Part shown: positions 9,500 through 17,674 of the stretch, piece by piece
How positions within the stretch are numbered: position 1 is the first letter of the stretch
Layout of the letters: every line of letters starts with the position of its first letter
Assembly: GCA_963829585.1 (NCBI GenBank)
Contig: CAWHJD010000032.1
Coordinates: 3,571-67,570, forward strand
Direction of reading: 5' to 3'
DNA from: Sva-07 sp963829585
GTDB lineage: Bacteria > Actinomycetota > Acidimicrobiia > Acidimicrobiales > Ilumatobacteraceae
Length of the DNA stretch: 64,000 bases
Notes under the pieces: generated by a model
Seen by the model: only the letters and a program-made list of their open reading frames with translations
Database searches by the model: none
Told to the model about the DNA's origin: nothing
Position numbers and translations under genes: made by a program

Positions 9500-11143
9500 A
9501 TGGACGCAAACCTCCTCACCCGAACCGGCCTGTCGATCGACGACCTGCCGATCGGCACGATGAAGATGATCAAGGTCGACGGCCACCGGGTGTGTCTGGT
9601 TCGCACGAGCGACGGCCTGCACGCCATCGATCATGCGTGCCCGCACGAGGGCTACGGCCTCACGCAGGGCGAGCTCGACGGCGACCTCGTCACGTGCGCG
9701 TGGCACAACTGGAAGTTCCGGGTGACCGACGGTGTGTGCGTGCAGGGTGAGGAGGCCGTGCGGGTGCACGACGTCGACGTGGCCGACGACGGAGCGGTTC
9801 GGGTGACGATCAACCGGCCCGATCCTGCGACGTTGCGTCCGCAGCTGCTGGCCAGTCTCCGCAGCGGCATCGAGCACGACTACACGGGACAGGTCGCGCG
9901 CGACGTGGTTCGCCTGCTGAAGGCCGACTCGAATCCCGGCGAGTTGATCTGGGAGGCGATCGCCCACGGGGCGCCGCGCGCCGAGTTCGGCTGGGGCCAC
10001 TCCGTCGCATCGGCCACCGACTGCCTCTCCATGGTCGACCTCTACGAAGGCGACCAGCGGGCGCTGCCGATCGTGCAGGGGATCATGGGAATCGCCGAGA
10101 GCGAACGTGACCGCCCGGTCAATCCGCTCCCCGCGCCCGCGCCCTCGGCCGAGGCGACGCCAGCAGCTTTCCGCGCTGCGGTCGAGGCGGAGCACACCGC
10201 CGAGGCACAGTCGTACGTGCTCGGCGCGATCGAGCGGGGCGATGGTGCCGACGAGTTGCGGCCGTGGTTCAGCTCGGTGGTCTGCGACCATCATCTCTCG
10301 TACGGCCACGGGGCGATCTACACCCAGAAGGCGTTCGAGCTCCTCGACATGATCGGCTGGGATCGCGCGTCGACCGTGTTGCCGTATCTCGTGCCCACGC
10401 TCGTCTACGGCACCCGCGAGGACAAGCTGCCGTACATGCGGCCCTTCATGAAGTCGCTGGGTGCCGTCGACCTCGCTGCGCTCGCATCCACCCGGGTCGT
10501 CGACGGTTGGGCCGACGACGGCAGCCTGCTCGCGGCCCTACTGGGTGACGAGCGAACCGCGCCGGTGGATGCGACGGTGGCAGCGCTTCGCCAGGGCGCC
10601 GGCGTCGACGACGTCCTCGACGTCGTCGTGCGGGCGGTCAGCGAGCGGATGCTGCGCTACGACGTCGCCGGAGAATTCGATTTCGCCGACGACTTCGGTT
10701 GGCTCGACATCACGCACGGTCTCACCTATGCGAATGCGGCGCGGTGGCATCATCGTCGGGCCGTCGAACGCGAGGGCGCGACGACAGCCGATCTGTTGCG
10801 CCTCGTGCTGTTCACGACGTTCCTCGCCCAGTGGACAGGTCGCCACGAGTGGCACACCGGGGTCGGCGAGCGCCACGAGATCGAGCCCCTCGCTGCGGAT
10901 CTCGCCGCCTACGGCGACGAACTCCAGCGGCAGTCGCTGCTCGACGGGACGACGGCGTTCATCGTCCACGCCCATGCGGTGAAGATGAGCCGGGCGGCGT
11001 CGATCGAGGCGCTGCACGCCGGATCGTCGTTGCCGCTCGACGCGACCGCCCGGTTCATCGAGGCGCCCAAGCTGGAGCGGTTCGTCGCCGCCACCGTCGA
11101 GCGTTCGATCGATTTCCTCAACGGCCGCACCCAACGCGACTGA
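9500..11143 (+). CDS. Rieske [2Fe-2S] domain protein fused to a large uncharacterised helical domain
   Basis: 547 residues. Residues ~10-105 are a Rieske ferredoxin-like domain: CPHEGYGL and CAWHNWKF give the two Cys-X-His ligand pairs. The remaining ~420 residues are rich in alpha-helix with many His and Trp (for example SSVVCDHHLSYGHGAIY, THGLTYANAARWHHRR, GRHEWHTGVGERHE). I do not recognise this part with confidence. Its clustered histidines could bind a metal or suggest an oxygenase-like fold; similarity to questin-oxidase-type proteins is possible but unproven. The ATG at 9500 is chosen because the SoxR-type promoter ends just upstream. The gene is predicted to be induced by SoxR under redox stress, so a role in detoxifying or modifying a redox-active compound is a reasonable guess. 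Confidence 0.7.
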   Translation: MDANLLTRTGLSIDDLPIGTMKMIKVDGHRVCLVRTSDGLHAIDHACPHEGYGLTQGELDGDLVTCAWHNWKFRVTDGVCVQGEEAVRVHDVDVADDGAVRVTINRPDPATLRPQLLASLRSGIEHDYTGQVARDVVRLLKADSNPGELIWEAIAHGAPRAEFGWGHSVASATDCLSMVDLYEGDQRALPIVQGIMGIAESERDRPVNPLPAPAPSAEATPAAFRAAVEAEHTAEAQSYVLGAIERGDGADELRPWFSSVVCDHHLSYGHGAIYTQKAFELLDMIGWDRASTVLPYLVPTLVYGTREDKLPYMRPFMKSLGAVDLAALASTRVVDGWADDGSLLAALLGDERTAPVDATVAALRQGAGVDDVLDVVVRAVSERMLRYDVAGEFDFADDFGWLDITHGLTYANAARWHHRRAVEREGATTADLLRLVLFTTFLAQWTGRHEWHTGVGERHEIEPLAADLAAYGDELQRQSLLDGTTAFIVHAHAVKMSRAASIEALHAGSSLPLDATARFIEAPKLERFVAATVERSIDFLNGRTQRD

Positions 11144-11150
11144 TTCGCCG

Positions 11151-11200
11151 GTTTGCGTGACACTCCGGTTGGGGCGGGCCAACCGAAGTGTCACGCAAAC
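11151..11200. repeat. 50-bp palindromic repeat, copy 3
   Basis: Identical in all 50 bases to copy 2 (8921-8970). It starts seven bases after the Rieske gene stop and sits in the convergent gap to the PadR gene, a terminator position for both. Confidence 0.9.
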
Positions 11201-11224
11201 CTTCACTGGGCGGTTGCTGGGCGG

Positions 11225-11896
11225 TTACTGGTCGGTGTCGGGAGTGTCGGGGGTGTCGGTGGAGGGTCGGGCGAGGATGGCGTAGAGGTTGCGCTTGGTC
11301 TCCTCGAGCACCTTGGTGGCGGCGTCGCGTTGTTCGGACGTGCCGAACCTCGCGATCTGGCGGACCTGGCCGCCGAGTTCCGACATCAGGCGTCGCAGAT
11401 CACCGCGGCCGCCGGTGCCCGACTGGTTCCACGGGGCGGGTTCGTCGTCGCCCTGGGCGTCTCGGATCTCGGCGAGCAGCTGCCGGCCCCGGTCGGTGAG
11501 TGCGAACTGGCGCTTGCCGTCGACCTCGGTCGAGGTGAGCACGCCGCGATCCTCGAGCCGGTCGAGGGTCGGATAGATCGAGCCCGGGCTCGGCCGCCAG
11601 CGACCGTCGCTGCGGGCCTCGAGCTCGGTGATGATCTCGTAGCCGTGCATCGGGCGTTCCTCGAGCAGCGTGAAGATCGCCAGCGGGACGGCACCGCGCC
11701 GGGCCCGATGACGTCCGCCGCCGCCGCCACCTCCTCGGCCTCGGCCGCCCCGGTCGTGTTCGGCGTGGTGGATGTGGTCGTGGAACTGCATGTGTGCTCC
11801 TCGTCGGCGCCTGGAGCGACGGCCGGGTCGTCCGGACGTGTCCGGTGACGGGCTCGCTTGATCGGTGGATGTGGTGAACGGTGTGGATTCTCTCAT
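11225..11896 (-). CDS. PadR-family transcriptional regulator
   Basis: 223 residues from ATG 11896, which has a good Shine-Dalgarno (AGGAAGAGG). ATG 11791 also has a plausible one (GAGGAG) and would give 188 residues. The N-terminus is basic and very glycine-rich, followed by the PadR winged helix (AVPLAIFTLLEERPMHGYEI, SPGSIYPTLDRLEDRGVL) and a C-terminal helical dimerisation segment. PadR proteins repress their own gene and neighbouring transporters, often in response to phenolics or antibiotics. The perfect dyad at 11919-11965 lies just upstream and is the likely autoregulatory operator. The gene is divergent from the acyl-CoA dehydrogenase gene. Confidence 0.85.
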   Translation of the reverse strand: MRESTPFTTSTDQASPSPDTSGRPGRRSRRRRGAHMQFHDHIHHAEHDRGGRGRGGGGGGGRHRARRGAVPLAIFTLLEERPMHGYEIITELEARSDGRWRPSPGSIYPTLDRLEDRGVLTSTEVDGKRQFALTDRGRQLLAEIRDAQGDDEPAPWNQSGTGGRGDLRRLMSELGGQVRQIARFGTSEQRDAATKVLEETKRNLYAILARPSTDTPDTPDTDQ

Positions 11897-11918
11897 GTGC
11901 CTCTTCCTTGAGTATCAC

Positions 11919-11965
11919 TATCGGTAACGATGTATCGGTACTATAGCGATACATCGTTACCGATA
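11919..11965. promoter_or_regulatory. Perfect 19-bp dyad, probable PadR operator
   Basis: The arms TATCGGTAACGATGTATCG (11919-11937) and its exact reverse complement (11947-11965) flank a 9-base AT-rich spacer containing TACTAT, a possible -10. The dyad contains ATGT...ACAT, the usual PadR contact bases. It lies 23 bp upstream of the PadR ATG. Its AT-richness contrasts sharply with the surrounding high-GC DNA. Confidence 0.75.
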
Positions 11966-11981
11966 CAACCTCCATTCGCTG

Positions 11982-12031
11982 GTTTGCGTGACACTTCGGT
12001 TGGGGCGGGCCAACCGAAGCGTCACGCAAAC
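11982..12031. repeat. 50-bp palindromic repeat, copy 4
   Basis: Begins GTTTGCGTGACACTTCGG and ends GAAGCGTCACGCAAAC. It is close to copies 2 and 3, with three substitutions. It lies in the divergent gap between PadR and the acyl-CoA dehydrogenase, so it is not after a stop codon. Its right arm is the seed of the tandem array that follows. Confidence 0.88.
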
Positions 12032-12103
12032 CGGGTGGAAGTGTCACGCAAACCGGGTGGGAGGGTCACGCAAACCGGGTGGGAGGGTCACGCAAACCGG
12101 GTT
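12021..12103. repeat. 22-bp tandem array derived from the palindrome arm
   Basis: Four successive copies of GTCACGCAAACCGGGTGG plus a 4-base tail begin at 12021, 12043, 12065 and 12087, the last truncated. The first half of each unit is the right arm of the 50-bp palindrome; CGGGTGG is its flanking sequence. Exact 22-bp spacing with no unique spacers argues for slippage or unequal crossing-over, not CRISPR. Confidence 0.85.
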
Positions 12104-12145
12104 CGATGATGATGGGAGGGGTTCCGATCGGCGATGCTGGGAACG

Positions 12146-13463
12146 ATGAGCGACACAACGATCGAACGAGAGAACACCGACGTCGTCGACGAGGTCCGTG
12201 CCTGGCTCGAGGAGAACTGGGATCCCGACCTCACCGTCGCGCAGTGGTGGGAACGCCTCGGGCTCGCCGGCTGGTCGGCACCGACGCTTCCCACGAACGC
12301 GTACGGCCGTGGGCTCTCGCGTGGCGATGCCGTGCTGGTGCAGAACGCGATCGCCGAATTCGGTGCGCTCGGGAGCACCCGGTGGGCTCGGCCTGCTGCT
12401 CGCCGCCCCGACCATCGCGACGCACGGCACGCCCGAGCAGGTCGAGCGCTACGTCCGCGACATCGTCACCGGGCAGAAGGCGTGGTGTCAGCTCTTCAGC
12501 GAGCCCGGCGCCGGCTCCGACCTCGCCGGTCTCCAGGCCAAGGCGATGCTCGACGGCGAGGAGTACATCGTCAACGGCCAGAAGGTCTGGACCTCCGGTG
12601 GCCACTATGCCGACATGGGCATGCTGATCGCCCGCACCAACTCCGACGTGCCCAAGCACCAGGGCATCACCTACTTCGCGATGGACATGCACCAGCCGGG
12701 CGTCGACGTGCGTCCGCTGCGCGAACTCACCGGCCGCGCCCTCTTCAACGAGGTCTTCATGTCGGACGCTCGGGTCCCTGCCGACGCCGTGATCGGCGGG
12801 CTCAACAACGGCTGGGCGGTCGCCAACACCACACTCGCCCACGAGCGCGCCGGCCTCGGTTCCGGTGGCGGCAGCAGTTCGGCCAGCGCCGCGATCCCCG
12901 GCACCGTCGGCGGCCATCTCGGCACCCGCGCCGGCGACTACGTCCGTGCCTCCGGCGCGCCGGCGGCGAGTGGTGGCGCGGCCTTCCGCGACACCTCGAA
13001 GATGATGATCAGCCTCGCCCAGGGCGCCGGCAAGGCGAACGATCCCACCATCCGCCAGGACCTCGTGCGGCTGTACACGCTCAGCCAACTCGGCCGCATC
13101 AACAACCTGCGCGTCAAGGCCGCCAAGGCCAGGGGCGTGGAGATCGCCGGCATGGGCAACATCGCCAAGCTGTCGATGAGCGACATGGTGCGCCTGCAGC
13201 GTGACCTCGGCCTGCGCATCGTCGGCCCGCAGGGCATGCTGCACGCCTACGACTCGGAGAGCCGCAAGGCGCTCGACGCGGCGACGGGCAATCCGTTCCT
13301 CGGCTTCGTCACCGAGATGGCGCTGTTCGCCCAGGCCCCGCCGATCTACGGCGGCACCGACCAGGTCCAGAAGAACATCATCGGCGAGCGCGTGCTGGGC
13401 CTGCCCAAGGAGCCGAACCAGGACAAGGTCGTCCCGTTCTCCGAACTCCCCAAGAACGCCTGA
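12146..13463 (+). CDS. Acyl-CoA dehydrogenase, frameshifted
   Basis: 438 residues after removing one extra G from GGG 12371-12373, which joins FGALGAPGGLG into the usual dehydrogenase sequence. It catalyses FAD-dependent alpha,beta-desaturation of an acyl-CoA. Visible features are the CQLFSEPGAGSDLAGL flavin/substrate loop, GQKVWTSGG, and the C-terminal helices with QAPPIYGGTDQVQKNIIGER. Residues ~230-300 carry a Gly/Ser/Ala-rich insertion typical of the actinobacterial FadE subgroup that includes long-chain and steroid-side-chain enzymes. Start ATG 12146 (MSDTTIE) is preferred; ATG 12134 is in frame. The stop TGA lies inside the hairpin at 13461-13495. Substrate is undetermined. Confidence 0.85.
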
Positions 13464-13495
13464 ACGAGACGCGGGTCGACCCCGCGTCTCGTTCA
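13461..13495. terminator. Bidirectional hairpin containing both convergent stop codons
   Basis: A perfect 15-bp stem (TGAACGAGACGCGGG and its complement) has a 5-base loop TCGAC. Its first three bases are the TGA of the acyl-CoA dehydrogenase on the + strand, and its last three are the TGA of the PPOX gene on the - strand. Confidence 0.8.
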
Positions 13496-13915
13496 GTGGT
13501 CGAGCATGCCGTAGGCGTGGGTCGGGTGGAGTTCGAGCAGGAGGCGGCGGTCGTCGACCATCGCCTGGCGGTACTCGGCCCAGTCGTCGTGTTCGCCGAC
13601 CAGCGATCGGTAGTACTCCACGAGTGCGTCGACCGTGGCGTCATCGGGTGAGGCAGCGACCGGCGTCATCGTCACGTCGGCTTCGATCACGGCGTAGGAC
13701 CAGAAGTCGTCACGGTTCACGTGCAGCGACGCCCGTGGGTCACGGCGCAGGTTGGCGGTCTTCGCGCGTCCCTCGGTCACCGAGATCCGGATCACGTCGT
13801 CGTCACCGACCGCGTACGCGATGTTCGACGATTGCGGCCGGCCGTCGGATTTCAGTGCGATGAGGATGCCGTTGCGCTTGTCGCGGATGAAGTCGAGTGC
13901 CTCGGAGATCTGCAT
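13493..13915 (-). CDS. PPOX-class F420/FMN-binding protein
   Basis: 140 residues with the split beta-barrel of the pyridoxamine-phosphate-oxidase-like superfamily (NGILIALKSDGRPQSSNIAY, DDDVIRISVTEGRAKTANLR, PRASLHVN). Length and motifs match the short Rv1155-like group (TIGR03618-type), which binds F420 or FMN and reduces small molecules. The physiological substrate is unknown. The gene converges on the acyl-CoA dehydrogenase and shares its terminator hairpin. Confidence 0.8.
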   Translation of the reverse strand: MQISEALDFIRDKRNGILIALKSDGRPQSSNIAYAVGDDDVIRISVTEGRAKTANLRRDPRASLHVNRDDFWSYAVIEADVTMTPVAASPDDATVDALVEYYRSLVGEHDDWAEYRQAMVDDRRLLLELHPTHAYGMLDH

Positions 13916-13954
13916 GGTCGGATCAACGCCGTCGCCACCGGGCGTGTTCCCGGA

Positions 13955-15562
13955 TCAGGCGAGGCCGAGTTCGGCGATCGACTGCTCGCGCATCTCGACC
14001 TTGCGCACCTTGCCGGTCACGGTCATCGGGAACTCGTCGACGAACTTCACGTAGCGCGGCACCTTGTAGTGGGCGATCGTCCCACGGCAGTACTCGCGCA
14101 CGATCTCGTCGGTCAGCGCCGCCCCCGGGCGCGGCTTGATCCACGCGACGAGCTCTTCGCCGTACTTCTGGTCGGGCACGCCGATCACCTGCACGTCCTC
14201 GACGTCGGGATGGGTGTGCAGGAACTCCTCGATCTCGCGCGGGTAGATGTTCTCGCCGCCGCGGATCACCATGTCCTTGATCCGCCCGACGATCTCGACG
14301 TAGCCGTCGTCGTCCATCACGGCCAGGTCGCCGGTGTGCATCCACCCGTCGGCGTCGATCGCGGCGGCGGTGCGCTCGGCGTCGTTCCAGTAGCCGGTCA
14401 TCACCGAGTACCCGCGGGTGCAGAACTCGCCGGGCACGTTGCGTTCGAGGGTCTCGCCGGTGGTCGGATCGGCGATGCGGATCTCCACGTGCGGGTGCAC
14501 CTTGCCGACCGTGGCCGTCTGGTGCTCGAGCGTGTCGCCCGGCAGTGTCTGCGTCGACACCGGCGACGTCTCGGTCATGCCGTAACAGATGGTCACGTCG
14601 ACCATGTTCATCTCGTCGATGCACGCCTTCATCACCTCGACCGGGCACGGCGAGCCGGCCATCACGCCGGTGCGCAGGCTCGACAGGTCGAACTCCTCGA
14701 ATCGTTCGTGCGCCAGCTCGGCGATGAACATCGTCGGCACGCCGTACAGCGCCGTGCACCGTTCGGCCTCGACCGCCTCGAGCACCGCCAGCGGGTCGAA
14801 CGCGTCGCTCGGGATCACGATCGCCGCACCGTGCGTCGTGCAGCCGAGGTTGCCGATCACCATGCCGAAGCAGTGGTAGAAGGGCACCGGGATGCACACC
14901 CGGTCGTGCTCGGTCATCGTCTGCAGCACCGACGTGAACCGACCGTTGTTGAGGATGTTGCGATGCGACAGCGTGGCGCCCTTCGGGTAGCCGGTCGTGC
15001 CCGAGGTGTACTGGATGTTGATGGGGTCGTCCGGGTCGAGCATCGCACGACGAGCATCGAGGTCGACGGTGCCGTCGCCGGCAGTCAGTTCGAACCAGGC
15101 GGGATCCCAGAGGAAGATCGATCGCTCCAGATCGGGGCACTGACCGGCGACCTCGGCGAGCATCTCGCGGTAGTTCGACGTCTTGAACTCGGGCGCGGCG
15201 ATCACCATCCGGCAGCCGGAGTGCTGCAGTGCGTAGGCGAGTTCGTGGGTGCGATAGGCCGGGTTGAGGTTGACGAGGATCACGCCGATCTCGGCCGTGG
15301 CGTACTGGACCAACACCCATTCGGCGTAGTTCGGGCTCCACATCCCGACCCGATCGCCACGCTCGAGCCCGGCGGCGGCCAGCCCCTGTGCGAGCAACTC
15401 GACCCGCGCGGCGAAGTCGTCGTAGCTCCAGCGGATGGCCTGATGGCGCGAGATGACGGCGTCGCGACCACCGTGGGCCGCGACCGTCCTCGCCAGGTTC
15501 TGCCCGATCGTCTCGTCGAGCAGCGGTGTGGTCGTCGGACCGACCTCGAGTGCAGCAACCAT
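13955..15562 (-). CDS. AMP-dependent acyl-CoA synthetase (FadD-like)
   Basis: 535 residues of the ANL superfamily. It activates a carboxylic acid to acyl-AMP and then acyl-CoA. Motifs: P-loop YTSGTTGYPKG near residue 188, YGMTETSPVS near 325, GWMHTGDLAVMDDDGY near 405, GRIKDMVIRGGENIYP near 425, and the C-terminal catalytic lysine in VTGKVRKVEM. The closest general type is the medium/long-chain fatty-acyl-CoA ligase group with a PYYHCFG-like motif (here VPFYHCFGMV). A purine-rich GGGGGGAC precedes the ATG as a Shine-Dalgarno. Together with the neighbouring dehydrogenase it suggests acyl-CoA catabolism, but substrate specificity cannot be read from sequence. Confidence 0.88.
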   Translation of the reverse strand: MVAALEVGPTTTPLLDETIGQNLARTVAAHGGRDAVISRHQAIRWSYDDFAARVELLAQGLAAAGLERGDRVGMWSPNYAEWVLVQYATAEIGVILVNLNPAYRTHELAYALQHSGCRMVIAAPEFKTSNYREMLAEVAGQCPDLERSIFLWDPAWFELTAGDGTVDLDARRAMLDPDDPINIQYTSGTTGYPKGATLSHRNILNNGRFTSVLQTMTEHDRVCIPVPFYHCFGMVIGNLGCTTHGAAIVIPSDAFDPLAVLEAVEAERCTALYGVPTMFIAELAHERFEEFDLSSLRTGVMAGSPCPVEVMKACIDEMNMVDVTICYGMTETSPVSTQTLPGDTLEHQTATVGKVHPHVEIRIADPTTGETLERNVPGEFCTRGYSVMTGYWNDAERTAAAIDADGWMHTGDLAVMDDDGYVEIVGRIKDMVIRGGENIYPREIEEFLHTHPDVEDVQVIGVPDQKYGEELVAWIKPRPGAALTDEIVREYCRGTIAHYKVPRYVKFVDEFPMTVTGKVRKVEMREQSIAELGLA

Positions 15563-15613
15563 GACGTCCCCCCGGTGAGCGCGAACCGACCGTGCGTCAG
15601 CCCCCGCCGATGA

Positions 15614-17005
15614 TCATCCCACGTCGTCGAGGCCCTCGGCGACGGCAGCAGCTCGGGCCGCCGCGAACTTCGCCGTCGTCAAGCGGGGCCCGGCCACGAC
15701 GAACAGCAGCAACGACATCACGCCGGCGATGAGCCATGGCATCCGCAACGCCACCTCTCGCGAGGCGAACTGGTCGACGGTCATGACGATCAGGCCGCCC
15801 AGTACCGCTCCGATCGGCATCATGCCCCACGCGAAGAACCGGTACACGCTGTTCACCCGGCCGAGGAGGTGGTCGGGGATCACGGACTGGCGGAAGCTGA
15901 CCGTGATCACGTTCCACAACGTGCCGACGAACAGGAACGCGGCCAGGAGCAGCCAGACCGTGGGCCACCAACTCATCAGCCCGATGGCGATCGAGAGGAT
16001 GCCGCCGCCCACGAGCGTGAGTGCCAGCGACGGGCCCGCACCGATGCGCCTGGCCACGCCGGAGGCGGTCCACCCGCCGATGATCCCGCCGACGGCCCCG
16101 CCCGTGCCGAGGATGGCGAACTCCGTCGGGCTCGTGTCGAGTACCTCCTGGCCGTACAGGACGAACGTGGCCGTCGACAGCGTGCCGATCAGGTTGAGCA
16201 GGCCGAGCGTGACGGCGAGGGCGCGCAGCAGGTCGTGCCGCCACAGCCAGCGGAAGCCCTCGGCGAGTTCGGTTCGCCACGTCGTCGTCGGCGGTGGCGC
16301 CGTGGGAGCGACGGCCGATCGAGATCGACCGGCCGGGCGGATGAACGCGATCAGCACCGCCGACGCGGCGAAGGTGGCGGCGTCGGCGTAGAACGGCAGC
16401 GCGAACGACACGGCGATGAGCAGTGCGGCGAGCGGTGGACCGGCGAAGGTGTTGGCGACCAGTTCGGCACTCCACATGCGGCCGTTCGCCTTCTCGAGGT
16501 TGTCGGCGTGGACGATCGCCGGCAGGAAGGTCTGCGCCGAGTTGTCGTACAGCACCTCGGCGATCCCCAGCAGGAGGGTCGACGCGAGGATGAGGAGGTA
16601 GAGCGCCGTGTCGGTCGTGATCACCGTGGCGGCGTCGGACACCACGTCAGGGCTCGGCAGCGCGTCCTGGCGGGCGAGGACGATGGTCGCGATGCCGACC
16701 GTCAGGACGGCGCGGACCGCGTTCGACGTCACCATGAGCCGACGGCGGTCGTGACGGTCGGTGATCACGCCCGCCGGCAGGCTGAACAGCAGCCACGGCA
16801 ACCGTTGCACGACCACCACGAGCGAGATCAGCAGCGGGTCGCGGGTGATGGCGGACGCCAACCACGGGTAGGCGATGATCCCGATGCCGTCGCCGAGGTT
16901 CGAGATCGTGCTGGCCCAGAAGAGCTTGAAGTAGTTCGGACCGAGCCGCTTCGGGTCGAGCTCCGCCCGTGCGCTCGTCGATGCGCTGTCGGTGACCCCA
17001 TCCAC
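15614..17005 (-). CDS. MFS transporter (EntS/tetracycline-exporter-like)
   Basis: 463 residues with about 12 hydrophobic segments. The motif A-like loop DRHDRRRLM after TM2 and a long central loop between TM6 and TM7 are visible. The sequence is of the MFS_3/EntS type (FWASTISNLGDGI at the N-terminus). Probable role: proton-driven export of a small molecule such as a siderophore or drug; the substrate is unknown. The GTG start lies nine bases after TAGCGT (17015-17020, - strand), a probable -10 with little or no leader. Confidence 0.8.
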   Translation of the reverse strand: MDGVTDSASTSARAELDPKRLGPNYFKLFWASTISNLGDGIGIIAYPWLASAITRDPLLISLVVVVQRLPWLLFSLPAGVITDRHDRRRLMVTSNAVRAVLTVGIATIVLARQDALPSPDVVSDAATVITTDTALYLLILASTLLLGIAEVLYDNSAQTFLPAIVHADNLEKANGRMWSAELVANTFAGPPLAALLIAVSFALPFYADAATFAASAVLIAFIRPAGRSRSAVAPTAPPPTTTWRTELAEGFRWLWRHDLLRALAVTLGLLNLIGTLSTATFVLYGQEVLDTSPTEFAILGTGGAVGGIIGGWTASGVARRIGAGPSLALTLVGGGILSIAIGLMSWWPTVWLLLAAFLFVGTLWNVITVSFRQSVIPDHLLGRVNSVYRFFAWGMMPIGAVLGGLIVMTVDQFASREVALRMPWLIAGVMSLLLFVVAGPRLTTAKFAAARAAAVAEGLDDVG

Positions 17006-17073
17006 AGGCTCGCGACGCTACCCAGGACCGGTCAGACCCATGCGTGGCTTTTCAGGAGCGAGCGCTGGGTCGT

Positions 17074-17123
17074 GTTTGCGTTGCAGTTCCGTTGGGCCGT
17101 GCCCACGGAACTGCAACGCAAAC
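17074..17123. repeat. 50-bp palindromic repeat, copy 5
   Basis: Begins GTTTGCGTTGCAGTTCCG and ends GGAACTGCAACGCAAAC, the pure 'TTGCAGTT' arm type with near-perfect pairing. It sits 15 bp downstream of the Hsp20 stop on the - strand and is probably its terminator. Confidence 0.9.
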
Positions 17124-17137
17124 AGAACGAACGGGGG

Positions 17138-17581
17138 TCAGCCGGCGTCGGTGGCGGTGGCGTCGACCGCGAGTTGGCCGGTGCCCACGCTGATCTTGCG
17201 GGGCTGGGCCTGCGGTACGACGGGGATCCGCAGCGTCAGGACGCCATCGGTGTAGTCGGCCTCGATGCCGTCGGCGTCGAGACCCTCACCCAGGCTGACC
17301 TGGCGGCGGAAGGTTCCCTCGTGGCGCTCGTCGAAGTAGACGCGGTCGCCCTCTTCGCTCTGGTAGTTGCGCTCGGCGGACACCGTGAGCACGTTGCGCT
17401 CGACGGAGATGTCGATCGAGTCGGCCGCTACGCCGGGGAGGTCGAGGTGGACCCAGACGTTGTCGCCGCGCCGGTAGGCATCCATCGGCATCGGACGGCC
17501 GGTGACCCAGGGCGAGCGGTTCGGCGTGCGCTGGTTGAACAACGCATCGAGTTCACGGAAAGGAGAGTTCTGCAAGAGCAT
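17138..17581 (-). CDS. Hsp20/alpha-crystallin small heat-shock protein
   Basis: 147 residues. The alpha-crystallin domain spans about residues 35-130, with VHLDLPGVAADSIDISVERN, the FRRQVSLGEGLD segment and the terminal strand GVLTLRIPV. It is an ATP-independent holdase that binds unfolding proteins for refolding by other chaperones. The start has a strong Shine-Dalgarno (GGAGGT at 17589-17594, - strand) and a classical promoter further up, so unlike many neighbours it has a normal 5' leader. No HAIR or CIRCE operator is evident. Confidence 0.9.
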   Translation of the reverse strand: MLLQNSPFRELDALFNQRTPNRSPWVTGRPMPMDAYRRGDNVWVHLDLPGVAADSIDISVERNVLTVSAERNYQSEEGDRVYFDERHEGTFRRQVSLGEGLDADGIEADYTDGVLTLRIPVVPQAQPRKISVGTGQLAVDATATDAG

Positions 17582-17628
17582 CGGTGATACCTCCAGGGGA
17601 GAAGATGAGTGTTCGACTTGCAGGAAAC

Positions 17629-17657
17629 AGACTACCCCGCATCACCAAAGTTGACAA
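17629..17657 (-). promoter_or_regulatory. Promoter of the Hsp20 gene
   Basis: On the - strand TTGTCA (17657-17652) and TAGTCT (17634-17629) are separated by exactly 17 bp, a good vegetative -35/-10 pair. It is about 50 bp upstream of the start codon and immediately downstream of the ABC permease stop. Confidence 0.65.
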
Positions 17658-17674
17658 GCTCTGACTCAGGAAAT

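Noticed and set aside
12021..12103. Tandem repeat as a CRISPR array
   Set aside because: Units abut without unique spacers, and there are no cas genes.
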